64,000 bases of DNA from assembly GCA_964555055.1 (NCBI GenBank), contig CAZKQW010000003.1:124001-188000 (forward strand). The letters run 5' to 3'. The notes below the pieces were generated by a model. It was given only the letters and a program-made list of their open reading frames with translations. It did not search any database and was not told the origin of the DNA. The position numbers were made by a program, and so were the translations under genes. Shown piece by piece: positions 26,876 to 35,634 of this stretch. Source of the stretch: GCA-016699445 sp964555055 (GTDB lineage Bacteria; UBA10199; JACPAL01; GCA-016699445). Every line of letters starts with the position of its first letter. Position 1 is the stretch's first letter.

Positions 26876-26876
26876 A

Positions 26877-27458
26877 TCACGGGATGGCATAAGCCTTTTT
26901 GAGGGCGAGATTCACTGCCAACACGTTTACGCGGGGCTCGCCCAATAGGCCGAAGGTACGCCCTTCCGTATGGTCCTTCAGGATTCGGCGGATCTCGGTT
27001 TCAGTCGTATGATTCTCCCGGGCGAGGCGCGAGACTTGGTAGTCTGCGGCAGCTGGGGAAATATGAGGGTCGAGGCCGCTTCCGGATGCGGTGACCAGGT
27101 CGATCGGGATTTTTTTCGGATTATCGGGATCCATCGCTTTTAAAGCGTCGACGCGCGCCTTAGCGTTAGCGACGAGGATAGGATTCAAAGGGCCTAGATT
27201 ACTTCCCGAGGAGGCGGCGGCGTTGTAGGCGGGAGTCGTTGCGGAGAGACGTCCCCAGAGGTAGCGCGGGTCCGTGAAGTTCTGGCCGATCAGTTCCGAA
27301 CCGACGAGACGACCGGTTTTCTCCTCAATGATAAGGCTTCCGTCCGCTTGCTTGGAGAAAAAGGCCTTGGCGATCAGAGTGACGCCTAAAGGGTATAAGA
27401 GACCCGTGAGTAGAGTCAGGACAAGCAAGAGAATGAAACCGCGTTTGATGTCTTTCAT
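26877..27458 (-). CDS. kdpC: Potassium-transporting ATPase subunit KdpC
   Basis: A 193-residue protein with one N-terminal membrane span ([20 protein letters not shown]). The KdpC signatures are [31 protein letters not shown] in two parts, [17 protein letters not shown], and [13 protein letters not shown] at the end. KdpC is the accessory subunit of the KdpFABC pump. It starts 19 bp after kdpB with a Shine-Dalgarno AAGGAG. A copy of the 19-bp box lies just downstream of its stop. Confidence 0.95.
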   Translation of the reverse strand: MKDIKRGFILLLVLTLLTGLLYPLGVTLIAKAFFSKQADGSLIIEEKTGRLVGSELIGQNFTDPRYLWGRLSATTPAYNAAASSGSNLGPLNPILVANAKARVDALKAMDPDNPKKIPIDLVTASGSGLDPHISPAAADYQVSRLARENHTTETEIRRILKDHTEGRTFGLLGEPRVNVLAVNLALKKAYAIP

Positions 27459-27477
27459 AAGATCTCCTTAGCCTTCG

Positions 27478-29538
27478 TCACATCCAATGCCCTATCAACA
27501 TATCGATGAGCTTGATACCGATGAAGGGAGCGACCAATCCGCCCACTCCGTATACCAGCAAGTTTTGGCGCAAAAGCTTGTAGGCCGCCACGGCCCTGTA
27601 GGAGACGCCCTTTAACGCCAAGGGGACGAGGGCGATGAGAATCAATGCGTTGAAGATGACGGCAGAGAGAATCGCGCTCTCCGGTGTTTTCAGGTGCATG
27701 ACGTTTAAATGTCCCAAGACGGGGTAGGTCGCCACGAAGCACGCCGGGAGGATGGCGAAGTATTTCGCCACGTCGTTGGAAATGCTGAAGGTCGTGAGGG
27801 CCCCGCGCGTCATGAGGAGCTGCTTGCCGATATGCACCACTTCCAGGAGCTTTGTGGGATTCGAGTCCAGATCGATCATGTTGCCGGCTTCCTTGGCGGC
27901 TTGCGTGCCCGTGTTCATTGCGACAGCGACGTCGGCTTGGGCTAAAGCAGGCGCGTCGTTCGTACCGTCGCCCGTCATCGCCACTAAAGAGCCTTTTGCT
28001 TGGTACTCACGGATGAGCTTGAGCTTCATTTCGGGGGTCGCCTGAGCCAGGAAATCGTCCACGCCCGCTTCCGCGGCGATCGCCGTGGCCGTTAGCGGGT
28101 TATCGCCCGTGATCATGACCGTCTTGATGCCCATGAGGCGGAGTTGGGCGAAGCGTTCCTTGATCCCGCCTTTGACGATGTCTTTGAGTTCGATGATGCC
28201 TAAGACATGTTCCCCTTCGGCCACGCACAAAGGCGTGCCGCCTTTGCGTGAAATGTCGTCCGCGATCTTGCGGACGGCGTCCGGTATCTTTCCGCCTTTC
28301 GAGGCGATGTAGGCTTCGACCGCATCGACGGCTCCTTTGCGAATTTCGCGACCCTCAAAATCAACACCGCTCATGCGGGTTTGGGCGGTGAAGGGGACGA
28401 AACGAGCGTTGAGCTGATGGATGGGACGTTCGCGCAAGCCGTATTTTTCCTTGGCGAGGACGACGATGCTGCGGCCTTCCGGCGTTTCGTCCGCTAGAGA
28501 CGAGAACTGGGCGGCTTCGGCAATTTCCGTTTCTTGTACTTCGGGAGCGGGATGGAAGGCAGTCGCTTGGCGATTGCCCAAAGTAATCGTTCCCGTCTTA
28601 TCCAAGAGGAGGACGTCGACGTCGCCAGCCGCTTCGACGGCTCGACCGGACATCGCGATCACGTTGGCCTGCACAAGACGGTCCATGCCCGCGATGCCGA
28701 TGGCCGAGAGCAAGCCGCCGATCGTCGTCGGAATGAGGCAGACGAGGAGAGCGGCGAGCGCGGTGACCGTGATGGCAGATCCTTGGTTTGCGACGGAAAC
28801 GCTGAAGAGGGAAAAGGGAAGCAATGTGGCGCAGACGACAAGGAAAATGAGAGTCAAGGCGACGAGTAGAATATGGAGGGCGATTTCATTGGGCGTCCGT
28901 TGGCGTTTCGCCCCTTCCACCAGGGAGATCATCTTATCCAAGAAAGTTTCCCCGGGATTCGCCGTGATCCTGACGATCAACCAATCGGAAAGGACGCGCG
29001 TGCCCCCCGTGACCGCGCTCCGATCGCCGCCGCTTTCCCGGATCACGGGAGCGCTCTCACCGGTGATGGCGCTTTCGTCCACGGAAGCGACGCCTTCGAT
29101 GACTTCCCCGTCGCAGGGGATGAAGAAGCCCGTTTCGACCAGGACGATGTCGCCTTTGCGGAGTTCGGTCGCGGGCACGCTGCGGTGCTTGGCGTGCAGT
29201 TCCGGCGTTTCCAATTTAACGGCCATGATGTCTCGTCGTGATTTCCGCAGCGAGTCGGCTTGGGCCTTGCCACGGCCTTCCGCCATGGCTTCGGCGACAT
29301 TCGCGAAATAAACCGTGAACCAAAGCCACAGGGAAACCCAGAAGATCAAGCTAGCGTTCGCCTCCCCATGCCCGATCAGGGCCATGACGAACAGGACGCT
29401 GGTCATGAGGCTCCCGATCTCCGTCACGAAGAGGACTGGATTGCGGAGCAAGTAGGCGGGGTTCAACCGTACGAAGGAATCCCAAAGGGCTTGCTTCAGG
29501 AGAGGACCCTGAAAGACGGAAACATTTTTCTTAGCCAT
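27478..29538 (-). CDS. kdpB: Potassium-transporting ATPase ATP-binding subunit KdpB
   Basis: A P-type ATPase of 686 residues from the ATG at 29538 ([14 protein letters not shown]); the frame is open upstream to 29682 but that part overlaps kdpF and is not family sequence. Motifs: TGESAPV (actuator), [11 protein letters not shown] (phosphorylated Asp), [17 protein letters not shown] (hinge) and [15 protein letters not shown] (transmembrane ion-path segment). It energises K+ uptake through KdpA. A fair Shine-Dalgarno (AAAGG) precedes the start. Confidence 0.96.
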   Translation of the reverse strand: MAKKNVSVFQGPLLKQALWDSFVRLNPAYLLRNPVLFVTEIGSLMTSVLFVMALIGHGEANASLIFWVSLWLWFTVYFANVAEAMAEGRGKAQADSLRKSRRDIMAVKLETPELHAKHRSVPATELRKGDIVLVETGFFIPCDGEVIEGVASVDESAITGESAPVIRESGGDRSAVTGGTRVLSDWLIVRITANPGETFLDKMISLVEGAKRQRTPNEIALHILLVALTLIFLVVCATLLPFSLFSVSVANQGSAITVTALAALLVCLIPTTIGGLLSAIGIAGMDRLVQANVIAMSGRAVEAAGDVDVLLLDKTGTITLGNRQATAFHPAPEVQETEIAEAAQFSSLADETPEGRSIVVLAKEKYGLRERPIHQLNARFVPFTAQTRMSGVDFEGREIRKGAVDAVEAYIASKGGKIPDAVRKIADDISRKGGTPLCVAEGEHVLGIIELKDIVKGGIKERFAQLRLMGIKTVMITGDNPLTATAIAAEAGVDDFLAQATPEMKLKLIREYQAKGSLVAMTGDGTNDAPALAQADVAVAMNTGTQAAKEAGNMIDLDSNPTKLLEVVHIGKQLLMTRGALTTFSISNDVAKYFAILPACFVATYPVLGHLNVMHLKTPESAILSAVIFNALILIALVPLALKGVSYRAVAAYKLLRQNLLVYGVGGLVAPFIGIKLIDMLIGHWM

Positions 29539-29561
29539 AGCCGTATCCTTTCGCGGAAAGG

Positions 29562-29654
29562 TCACTCGAACCATTCCGGCTTTAAGAGAGCCACCGTTAA
29601 ATAAACGAACAACGCCGTCGCCACGACGCCGGAAACGAAGTAGAGTTCGCTCAT
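29562..29654 (-). CDS. kdpF: KdpF small subunit
   Basis: A 30-residue peptide, [20 protein letters not shown] at its start and ending [10 protein letters not shown]. The single membrane span followed by L(L)KPExF is the KdpF pattern. It starts at ATG 29654 with a strong Shine-Dalgarno (GGGGGAGGAA). KdpF stabilises the KdpABC complex in the membrane. It lies between the small ORF after kdpA and kdpB, its usual neighbourhood. It is shorter than most gene callers accept. Confidence 0.8.
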   Translation of the reverse strand: MSELYFVSGVVATALFVYLTVALLKPEWFE

Positions 29655-29657
29655 AAA

Positions 29658-29750
29658 CTATTCCTCCCCCAAGCGTTCGCACATCTCTATGAAGAGCCAG
29701 GTCAGCCCGAAAAATCCCGTTCCGAATGCGATCATGATGATATCCATCAT
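29658..29750 (-). CDS. Unannotated 30-residue membrane peptide between kdpA and kdpF
   Basis: An ORF from tandem ATG codons at 29750 ([20 protein letters not shown] at the start, ending [10 protein letters not shown]). It has an AGGAGG Shine-Dalgarno seven bases upstream, one predicted membrane span and an acidic end containing C-E-R-L. From memory, small ORFs of this sort with a terminal CERL-like motif occur upstream of kdpF in other kdp operons. The gap between kdpA and kdpF is exactly filled by it, and its stop lies in the kdpF Shine-Dalgarno region. It may be an additional pump subunit. Confidence 0.6.
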   Translation of the reverse strand: MMDIIMIAFGTGFFGLTWLFIEMCERLGEE

Positions 29751-29769
29751 AAAACCTCCTTGGTTTCCT

Positions 29770-31560
29770 TTAAGGAAAAGTGAGTTGCAGATGCTCGACG
29801 ACTGGACCCAGCGCTAAAGACGGGAGGAAGGTCAGCGAACCCACGATCACCACGACGCCGATCAGCAAAAAGACAAAGAGAGGCGTATGTGTGGGTAAAG
29901 TTCCAGAGGACGGTGGGATTTTCCTTTTCCGCGCGAGAGATCCGGCGATTGCCAGGATCGGTATGATGATCCAATAGCGCCCAATCAGCATGGCGAGCCC
30001 TAAAGCCGTATTGTAAAATAGGTTGTTAGCGCCGAGGCCGGCAAAGGCGCTTCCGTTGTTCCCCGCGGCGGACGAGAATGCGTATAGGATTTCGCTGAAG
30101 CCATGGGCTCCCGGATTGGAAATCGTAGCCTTTCCGGCTTCCGTGGAGACTCCGATGGCCGTCCCGATTTTAATGGACACGGCGGGAATCAAGAGAGCGA
30201 TCGAGGCCATTTTGGTTTCGAAAGCCTCCACTTTTTTCCCCAAATACTCCGGCGTGCGCCCTACCATGAGACCCGCGATGAAAACGGCGATGAGGGCGTA
30301 GATCAGCATTCCGTAAAGTCCCGAACCGACGCCGCCAAAAATAATTTCCCCCAACTGAATCAACCACAGGGGAACAAAGCCGCCCATCGGGGTGAACGAA
30401 TCGTGCATCGCATTAACCGAACCGTTCGAGGCCGCCGTGGTGACGGTGGCCCAGAGGGCGGAGTTGACGATCCCATAGCGCGTCTCCTTGCCCTCCATAT
30501 TGCCGCCCGCATGAGCTTCGGAACTTTTTGAAGAGACGTTTTGATCAATCAAGGAAGCCCGACCATTTTCAGCGACAAGGGCATTAAAAGCGGGGTTTCC
30601 GTTTTGCTCCGAAACGATGGCGACGCCGAGCAAGGCTACGAGGATGACGGTCATGGTGGCGAGGATAGCCCAACCTTGCCGCGTGTCTTGGACCATCTTT
30701 CCGAACGTATAACAAAGGGCCGCTGGGATCAGAAGAATGGAAATCATTTGCAGAAAATTAGACAGGGGCGTCGGGTTTTCGAAGGGGTGGGCGGAGTTCG
30801 CGTTGAAGAAACCGCCGCCGTTCGTCCCCAGTTGCTTGATCGCGACTTGCGATGCGACGGGACCGACCGCCAAAGTTTGCACGCTGGTCGTCTGAGTTTG
30901 ATGGTCTTGAGTGACGCGCAGAGGCTCCACTAACGCCACGGTTTGGTAAGGTTTAAATGTTTGGACGACGCCCTGGGAAACGAGGACGACCGCTAAAACC
31001 AAAGAAAGCGGCAGCAAGACGTACACCACGCCCCTCACGGTATCGGCCCAAAAATTCCCGATACTGGAGGCCATTTGCCGGACGAAGCTTCGGATCAACG
31101 CGACCACCACGGTTATACCGACGGCGGCCGATACGAAATTTTGCACGGTCAACGCCATCATCTGCGTGAAATAGCTCAGGGTGGTTTCGCCGCCATAACC
31201 TTGCCAGTTGGTGTTCGTGACGAAACTCACCGCCGTATTAAAGGCTGAATCCGCGCTCACTGAGGGTAACGCTTGGGGATTCCAAGGGAGGAGGTCTTGC
31301 AGTCGTTGAATCGCATAGACGACGAAAAAACCCAGGAGGTTGAAGACGAGAAAGACGCCCGCGTAACGCTTCCAGGACATTTCCTCCTCCGGATCGATTC
31401 CGGCGATCCGGTAAACCCCTTTTTCGACGGGCTTCAGAAAAGACGCAAACCTTGGGATCTTTCCCTCGTAGACGGACGCCATGTAGGAACCTAGGGGCTT
31501 CACGAGAAGTCCAAGGACCGCCAGGTAGAATACGATTTGTGCTAGACTATTCGTCGTCAT
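29770..31560 (-). CDS. kdpA: Potassium-transporting ATPase K+-binding subunit KdpA
   Basis: A 596-residue, ten-span protein of the superfamily of K+ transporters. Selectivity-filter-type segments include NTNWQGYGGE, GTNGGGFFNANSAHPFENP, TTAASNGSVNAMHD and SAAGNNGSAFAG, each contributing a P-loop glycine. It binds and passes K+ in the KdpFABC pump. ATG 31560 has an AAGGAG Shine-Dalgarno that overlaps the stop of a small ORF upstream. Order of the unit on the minus strand: small ORF, kdpA, small ORF, kdpF, kdpB, kdpC, then kdpD and kdpE. Confidence 0.96.
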   Translation of the reverse strand: MTTNSLAQIVFYLAVLGLLVKPLGSYMASVYEGKIPRFASFLKPVEKGVYRIAGIDPEEEMSWKRYAGVFLVFNLLGFFVVYAIQRLQDLLPWNPQALPSVSADSAFNTAVSFVTNTNWQGYGGETTLSYFTQMMALTVQNFVSAAVGITVVVALIRSFVRQMASSIGNFWADTVRGVVYVLLPLSLVLAVVLVSQGVVQTFKPYQTVALVEPLRVTQDHQTQTTSVQTLAVGPVASQVAIKQLGTNGGGFFNANSAHPFENPTPLSNFLQMISILLIPAALCYTFGKMVQDTRQGWAILATMTVILVALLGVAIVSEQNGNPAFNALVAENGRASLIDQNVSSKSSEAHAGGNMEGKETRYGIVNSALWATVTTAASNGSVNAMHDSFTPMGGFVPLWLIQLGEIIFGGVGSGLYGMLIYALIAVFIAGLMVGRTPEYLGKKVEAFETKMASIALLIPAVSIKIGTAIGVSTEAGKATISNPGAHGFSEILYAFSSAAGNNGSAFAGLGANNLFYNTALGLAMLIGRYWIIIPILAIAGSLARKRKIPPSSGTLPTHTPLFVFLLIGVVVIVGSLTFLPSLALGPVVEHLQLTFP

Positions 31561-31569
31561 GGGTTCTCC

Positions 31570-31749
31570 TTAACGACTGCGTATCCATCGGATGCCGAGG
31601 TAAAAACCCAGGATGAAAATAAGGGTCAGAGCCCCGTAAAAAGCGGTATCACTGAGGGAGAGTGTCTCCTGGACGTTGCGGATGTGCTCTAAAACCGGGA
31701 GCGGAACGGCCACCCAGGCTCTTTCTTTCGATCTCACCAAGTTACGCAT
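31570..31749 (-). CDS. Small single-span membrane protein leading the kdp operon
   Basis: A 59-residue ORF starting at ATG 31749 (MRNLVRSKERAWVAVPLPVL at the start) with a GGAGG Shine-Dalgarno at a good distance. The N-terminal half is basic and amphipathic. One membrane span lies near residues 36-54 (AFYGALTLIFILGFYLG), and the end is basic (IRWIRSR). Its stop is nine bases from kdpA and the kdpA Shine-Dalgarno is contiguous with it, so they are coupled. I do not recognise a family. It could be a regulatory peptide of the pump or a leader peptide. Confidence 0.5.
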   Translation of the reverse strand: MRNLVRSKERAWVAVPLPVLEHIRNVQETLSLSDTAFYGALTLIFILGFYLGIRWIRSR

Positions 31750-31765
31750 AAACCGCCCTCCGTTT

Positions 31766-31789
31766 CTCCGGAAAAGATAAGATCCGGAG
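31766..31789 (-). promoter_or_regulatory. GC-rich hairpin in the kdp leader
   Basis: CTCCGG (31766-31771) and CCGGAG (31784-31789) can pair around a 12-base AT-rich loop. An overlapping alternative stem pairs CCCTCCG (31756-31762) with CGGAGGG (31785-31791). The two structures share bases and one covers the Shine-Dalgarno of the small ORF at 31749. There is no U-tract, so it is not a simple terminator; a translational switch is possible but unproven. Confidence 0.3.
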
Positions 31790-31820
31790 GGGGCGTTGTC
31801 GCGTTAAGAAAAAGAATTAA

Positions 31821-31839
31821 GAGTCAAGAATGTGTTAAG
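31821..31839 (-). promoter_or_regulatory. 19-bp potassium-regulon box upstream of the kdpA unit
   Basis: On the minus strand this reads CTTAACACATTCTTGACTC and matches 17 of 19 bases of the kimA element. Two half-sites, CTTAAC and CTTGAC, are 11 bp apart. Further CTTAA repeats flank it on both sides (near 31802-31820 and 31847-31856), so the kdp promoter has an array of about five half-sites. It lies between the kimA stop and the small ORF that leads kdpA, 71 bp before its ATG. TTGACT within the box could be a -35 element. Confidence 0.65.
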
Positions 31840-31847
31840 CTTTTTCG

Positions 31848-33860
31848 TTAAGACGCTTCTAGGATACGGATCGGCAGGACCATCGCGTTCATGCCGGCGA
31901 ACTGCAGACGACGCTGGATGGAATAGGCGGTTTCGTTATGGAGTATCTTTTGAAACCACTTTTCCCTTTCAAAGATGAGCTTGCCCGCGAAATAGACGCT
32001 GTTGGGGAAAGCCTTGGAAATGTCCCGGCATAAGATCTCCGCCACGGAAGACGCGTCGACGCCTATGTCCATTCGGTAATCGGCGGCGAATCCGAGACTT
32101 TGGGCCAAGACGACGTAGCGCTGGAGACTCTCTTTGGTTTTTTGTCGGACTTCCTCCACGGCCTCCACGTTTTTAAAAGAGGCTGAGTCGATCACTCCTA
32201 CGGAAACGAAAATAATGTTTTTAAACGTACCCGGAAAAATCTTCTGGATCGAGAGAAGTGAATGCACCCCGAGACCCGAGTAGGATCCCACCAGCAATGC
32301 CGCGGTCTTATCGTTGGCTTTCATCTCAGGCGCAGACGTATCACTTGAGAGGGGAATGTCTCCCAAGGCTACGTCCAAATGTCGCAGGTTTTCCTGAATA
32401 GATTGATAATGGTTGCGTACCCACGCGCAGAGACCCACCATGACAAAGGTCAAAAGAAGAGTGATCCAGCCGCCTTCCCCGAATTTTTCGTAAATCGTGA
32501 TTACCAAAATGGTGACGCAGAGGACGAGGCCGATGATGAAAATCGTGATCTTCTTCTTCCAATCCGCGTGCTTTCGACGCTCCATGATCCAGTAACGACA
32601 CATCGCCAGTTGGCTGAGAGAGAATGTGAGAAAGACGTTGATGGAATACATGACCACCAAATGGGAGACGTCGCCATGCGTGTAGAGAAGGGCCAAGATC
32701 GATGTCGCTCCCATTAGTAGGATTCCGTTTTGGACGGTCAAGCGGTCGGAGAGTTGCGCAAAGCGATGGGGAAGCCATGAGTCGCTCGCCATATTGGCCA
32801 TGACGCGAGGTCCGTCGATGAACCCCGCTTGAGCCGCGACGAATAGTAAGAACGCTTCTGAAATCAGAGTAATGAGGATGAAAGGTCGGCCTAAGTTGAA
32901 CCCTAAGAAATGAAAATCGCCGGCGAATTTTTCGGCGAGCACGGCGTTCATGGTTTTACCCGCCATGGGCGTGACGTGAAGGAGTAGATAGGCGATGACG
33001 AGTCCGGACGCGGTCAAGGCGAGCGAGAAAGCCATCATGACCATGGTCTTCTTGCCCGTCTCTACCTTGGGCTCACGCATGATCATGAGTCCGTTCGAGA
33101 CGGCTTCGATACCGGTGTAGGTACCACCACCCATCGAGTAAGCGCGCATGAGAAGAGCGACAACGCCGATCCAGCCGAGGCCGCCGGTGCCTAAAGACGG
33201 TGCCTGAAGACTCTCGCTGAATCCGCGCTGCACTTCCTGTACGACGATCGGGATGTCGTTGACCCGACATGCAATGGCCCCCACGATCAAGATGATATGT
33301 GTGATGACGAAGACAAGGAAGATGGGAGTGAGGAGAGTGACGGATTCCTTTACACCTCTTAAGTTCAGTAAAATAAGGAGTACGATGGTAGAGAGTTCGA
33401 CAAAAAGTTTAAGAGGTAGGAACCCAAAAAGGGAGCCATGAGCCAGTCCTGGAGGGAGAAAACTAAAAACCGCATCGGCCCCAGCCGCGATCGAGATTGA
33501 GATCGTGAGAATGTAATCGATGACGAGGGCCGAGCCGGAGACGACGCCTGCGTATTTCCCTAACAAACGTGTTGCCACCACATAACCTCCGCCACCGAAA
33601 GGGAAGTGTTCGATGATGCGGCTATAGGAATAAAAAATGATAAGGACGGTAAGTGCCGTCGCCAACGCTAAGACTACGGCCAGGTACGTATGCGAACCCA
33701 ACGCCTTAAAGGCTTCTTCCGGACCGTAGGCCGAGGAGGAGAGCCCGTCGGCTCCCAGTCCCACCCACGCTAGAAAGGCGATGAGGGAGACTTGGTGAAA
33801 GACGTCGTGGTCATTGATGTCGCGTTTTTTGCCGATGAGGAGGCGTTTGATGAAATCCAT
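31848..33860 (-). CDS. kimA: KimA-type potassium transporter (APC superfamily)
   Basis: A 670-residue protein with about twelve membrane spans and a cytoplasmic C-terminal domain of roughly 170 residues. The N-terminal motif LGADGLSSSAYGPEEAF, then FPFGGGGYVVATRLLG and ISIAAGADAVFSF, are hallmarks of the KimA/YdaO group. These proteins are high-affinity K+/H+ symporters in Bacillus subtilis and are controlled by c-di-AMP there. It lies directly upstream of the kdp operon on the same strand and has its own copy of the 19-bp box, making a joined potassium-uptake region. No ydaO riboswitch can fit in its short leader (about 49 bp to polX). Confidence 0.88.
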   Translation of the reverse strand: MDFIKRLLIGKKRDINDHDVFHQVSLIAFLAWVGLGADGLSSSAYGPEEAFKALGSHTYLAVVLALATALTVLIIFYSYSRIIEHFPFGGGGYVVATRLLGKYAGVVSGSALVIDYILTISISIAAGADAVFSFLPPGLAHGSLFGFLPLKLFVELSTIVLLILLNLRGVKESVTLLTPIFLVFVITHIILIVGAIACRVNDIPIVVQEVQRGFSESLQAPSLGTGGLGWIGVVALLMRAYSMGGGTYTGIEAVSNGLMIMREPKVETGKKTMVMMAFSLALTASGLVIAYLLLHVTPMAGKTMNAVLAEKFAGDFHFLGFNLGRPFILITLISEAFLLFVAAQAGFIDGPRVMANMASDSWLPHRFAQLSDRLTVQNGILLMGATSILALLYTHGDVSHLVVMYSINVFLTFSLSQLAMCRYWIMERRKHADWKKKITIFIIGLVLCVTILVITIYEKFGEGGWITLLLTFVMVGLCAWVRNHYQSIQENLRHLDVALGDIPLSSDTSAPEMKANDKTAALLVGSYSGLGVHSLLSIQKIFPGTFKNIIFVSVGVIDSASFKNVEAVEEVRQKTKESLQRYVVLAQSLGFAADYRMDIGVDASSVAEILCRDISKAFPNSVYFAGKLIFEREKWFQKILHNETAYSIQRRLQFAGMNAMVLPIRILEAS

Positions 33861-33895
33861 GGCCCGGCTGGCTAACGGGGGGTCGGAGCGGGGTC

Positions 33896-33914
33896 GAGTT
33901 AAGAAAGTGTTAAG
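33896..33914 (-). promoter_or_regulatory. 19-bp potassium-regulon box upstream of kimA
   Basis: On the minus strand this is CTTAACACTTTCTTAACTC: two perfect CTTAAC half-sites with an 11-bp period. It covers the polX stop codon and ends 35 bp before the kimA ATG. It is the best-conserved of the three copies and defines the consensus YTTAACAnWTTCTTnACTC. An OmpR-family regulator binding direct repeats on one face of the helix fits this geometry; KdpE is the obvious candidate. Confidence 0.65.
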
Positions 33915-35634
33915 GTTCCAGGAATTTCTCTATCTGTTTTACCGATCGGGTCGTGACGACGTCCTCTTTCGTCAACCACGCCTTTCGGGCCATGCCGACG
34001 CCATAGCGGTAATCGCTCAACCCATGGATGGAATGGGCGTCGGGGTTGATGGCGACCTTCACCTTCTTTTCCTTCACGTACGGTCCCCAGCGCCAATCGA
34101 GGTCGAAGCGGTGCGGGCTGGCGTTGAGTTCGATCATCTTTCCGAAATCGGAGGCGGCGTCGATGATCCGTTTCATGTCGACGGCGTAGCCTTCGCGGCC
34201 CAGGAGGAGGCGGCCGGTGGCATGTCCCAGCATGGTCGTGTGCTTGTTCTTCAAAGATTTAATGATACGATCAGTCATTTTCTTTTCGGGCATCGTAAAA
34301 TTCGAATGGACGCTCGCGATGACGAAATCGAAGCGTTCCAGGATTTTTTCGGGATAATCCAAAGACCCGTCCGCCAGGATATCCGACTCGATGCCCCAAA
34401 AAATCCGGATCTTGGACGTCTTCCGTAATTTTTCGATTTCCTTCTCCTGGGCCAAGACGCGTTCGACTTCCAATCCGTGCGCGTAGGCCGCGCTCCGGCT
34501 GTGGTCCGAGATGCCGACGTAATCCAGGCCCAGGCGCTCCGCTTCTTCGATCATCTTCTCCAAAGGCGCCGTCCCGTCGCTCCACGTCGAATGCACGTGG
34601 AAGACGCCCTTTAAATCCTTCTCTTCCACGAGAGGGGGAATAGGGCCCTTTTCAGCGGCTTCGATCTCGCCCATTCCCTCGCGGATTTCCGGAGGGATGT
34701 AGGAAAGACCGAGCTTCGCGAAGATCTCCTCTTCATTTTTGCAGGCGACGGGCTTTTCGCCCTTGAAGAGACCATATTCGTTGAGCTTGAAGCCGTAATC
34801 CTTGGCACGGGAACGGAGCTGGGTGTTATGCTCCTTCCCGCCGGTGAAATAATGCAGGGCGAAGGGGAATTCCTTCTTATCAATGACGCGCAAATCCACT
34901 TGGATGCCCGACCCTTTGAGGGTGACCGACGCTTTCGTCTCGCCTGCGCCCAAGACCGTCTCCACTTCCGGCCTATGGACGAAGTCTTGGATGACTTTTT
35001 CGTGGTTTTTGGCGCTGACGAGGAGGTCCAGGTCGCCGATCGTCTCCCGACGCCGTCGGAGGCTTCCGGCGATTTCGCACCGAGTGACTTCGGGATGTTT
35101 TCTTAAGGCGGCGGCGAGGTCTGTGGCCGACTCAAAGGCCTCGTCGAAGAGGTGGCGTGAGGCGTATTGACGGAGATGCTGGAGACCTTCTAGGATTTTC
35201 TGTTCGCTCTTCGCGCCGAAATGCTCCAGTTGGGAAATGCGGTGATCCTCGCAGGCCTTTTGTAGTTTTTCCAACGAGTCGATCTTGAGCCGATCGTAGA
35301 GGAATTTCGCCTTCTTAGGCCCGACTCCCGGGACTTCGATAATCGTCAAGAGTCCCGCCGGGACCTTCTTCTTCAAATCTTCGTAATAAGGAAGACGGCC
35401 GGTGGTCACGAGGGTCGTGATCTTCTCGGTGAGGGCTTCGCCGAAGCCGGGCAATTCCCCGAGGGCTGCGGTCGCGACCAAGTCCTTCAGGTCCTCCGCC
35501 TGGCTTTCCAGGGTGCGTGCGGCGTTTTCATAGGCGCGGACCTTAAAGGGGTTCTCGCCGGTGAGCTCCAAGAGCACGGCGATTTCCTTCAGGATCGAGA
35601 CAACTTCGTCCTTAGTTACGTTGACGTTCGGCAC
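33910..35634 (-). CDS. polX: DNA polymerase/3'-5' exonuclease PolX
   Basis: A 574-residue family X polymerase with a C-terminal PHP domain. The helix-hairpin-helix region includes LPGFGEALTEKITTL and VPGVGPKKAKFLYD. The polymerase palm has GSLRRRRETIGDLDLLV (catalytic Asp pair) and QVDLRVID, and the fingers/thumb part has GGKEHNTQLRSRAKDYG. The PHP nuclease has FHVHSTWSDGT, ISDHSRS and NPDAHSIHGLSDYRYGVG. It works in base-excision or gap repair. The start GTG 35634 follows the upstream acyltransferase stop without a gap. It is not functionally linked to the potassium genes downstream, although the kimA box overlaps its stop. Confidence 0.95.
   Translation of the reverse strand: MPNVNVTKDEVVSILKEIAVLLELTGENPFKVRAYENAARTLESQAEDLKDLVATAALGELPGFGEALTEKITTLVTTGRLPYYEDLKKKVPAGLLTIIEVPGVGPKKAKFLYDRLKIDSLEKLQKACEDHRISQLEHFGAKSEQKILEGLQHLRQYASRHLFDEAFESATDLAAALRKHPEVTRCEIAGSLRRRRETIGDLDLLVSAKNHEKVIQDFVHRPEVETVLGAGETKASVTLKGSGIQVDLRVIDKKEFPFALHYFTGGKEHNTQLRSRAKDYGFKLNEYGLFKGEKPVACKNEEEIFAKLGLSYIPPEIREGMGEIEAAEKGPIPPLVEEKDLKGVFHVHSTWSDGTAPLEKMIEEAERLGLDYVGISDHSRSAAYAHGLEVERVLAQEKEIEKLRKTSKIRIFWGIESDILADGSLDYPEKILERFDFVIASVHSNFTMPEKKMTDRIIKSLKNKHTTMLGHATGRLLLGREGYAVDMKRIIDAASDFGKMIELNASPHRFDLDWRWGPYVKEKKVKVAINPDAHSIHGLSDYRYGVGMARKAWLTKEDVVTTRSVKQIEKFLEP

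Noticed and set aside
28421..29311. Plus-strand open frame of nearly 300 codons
   Set aside because: Antisense shadow of kdpB; the P-type ATPase motifs are on the other strand.
33861..33895. A c-di-AMP (ydaO-type) riboswitch before kimA
   Set aside because: Only about 49 bp separate polX and kimA, far too little for that aptamer; the 19-bp box occupies part of it.
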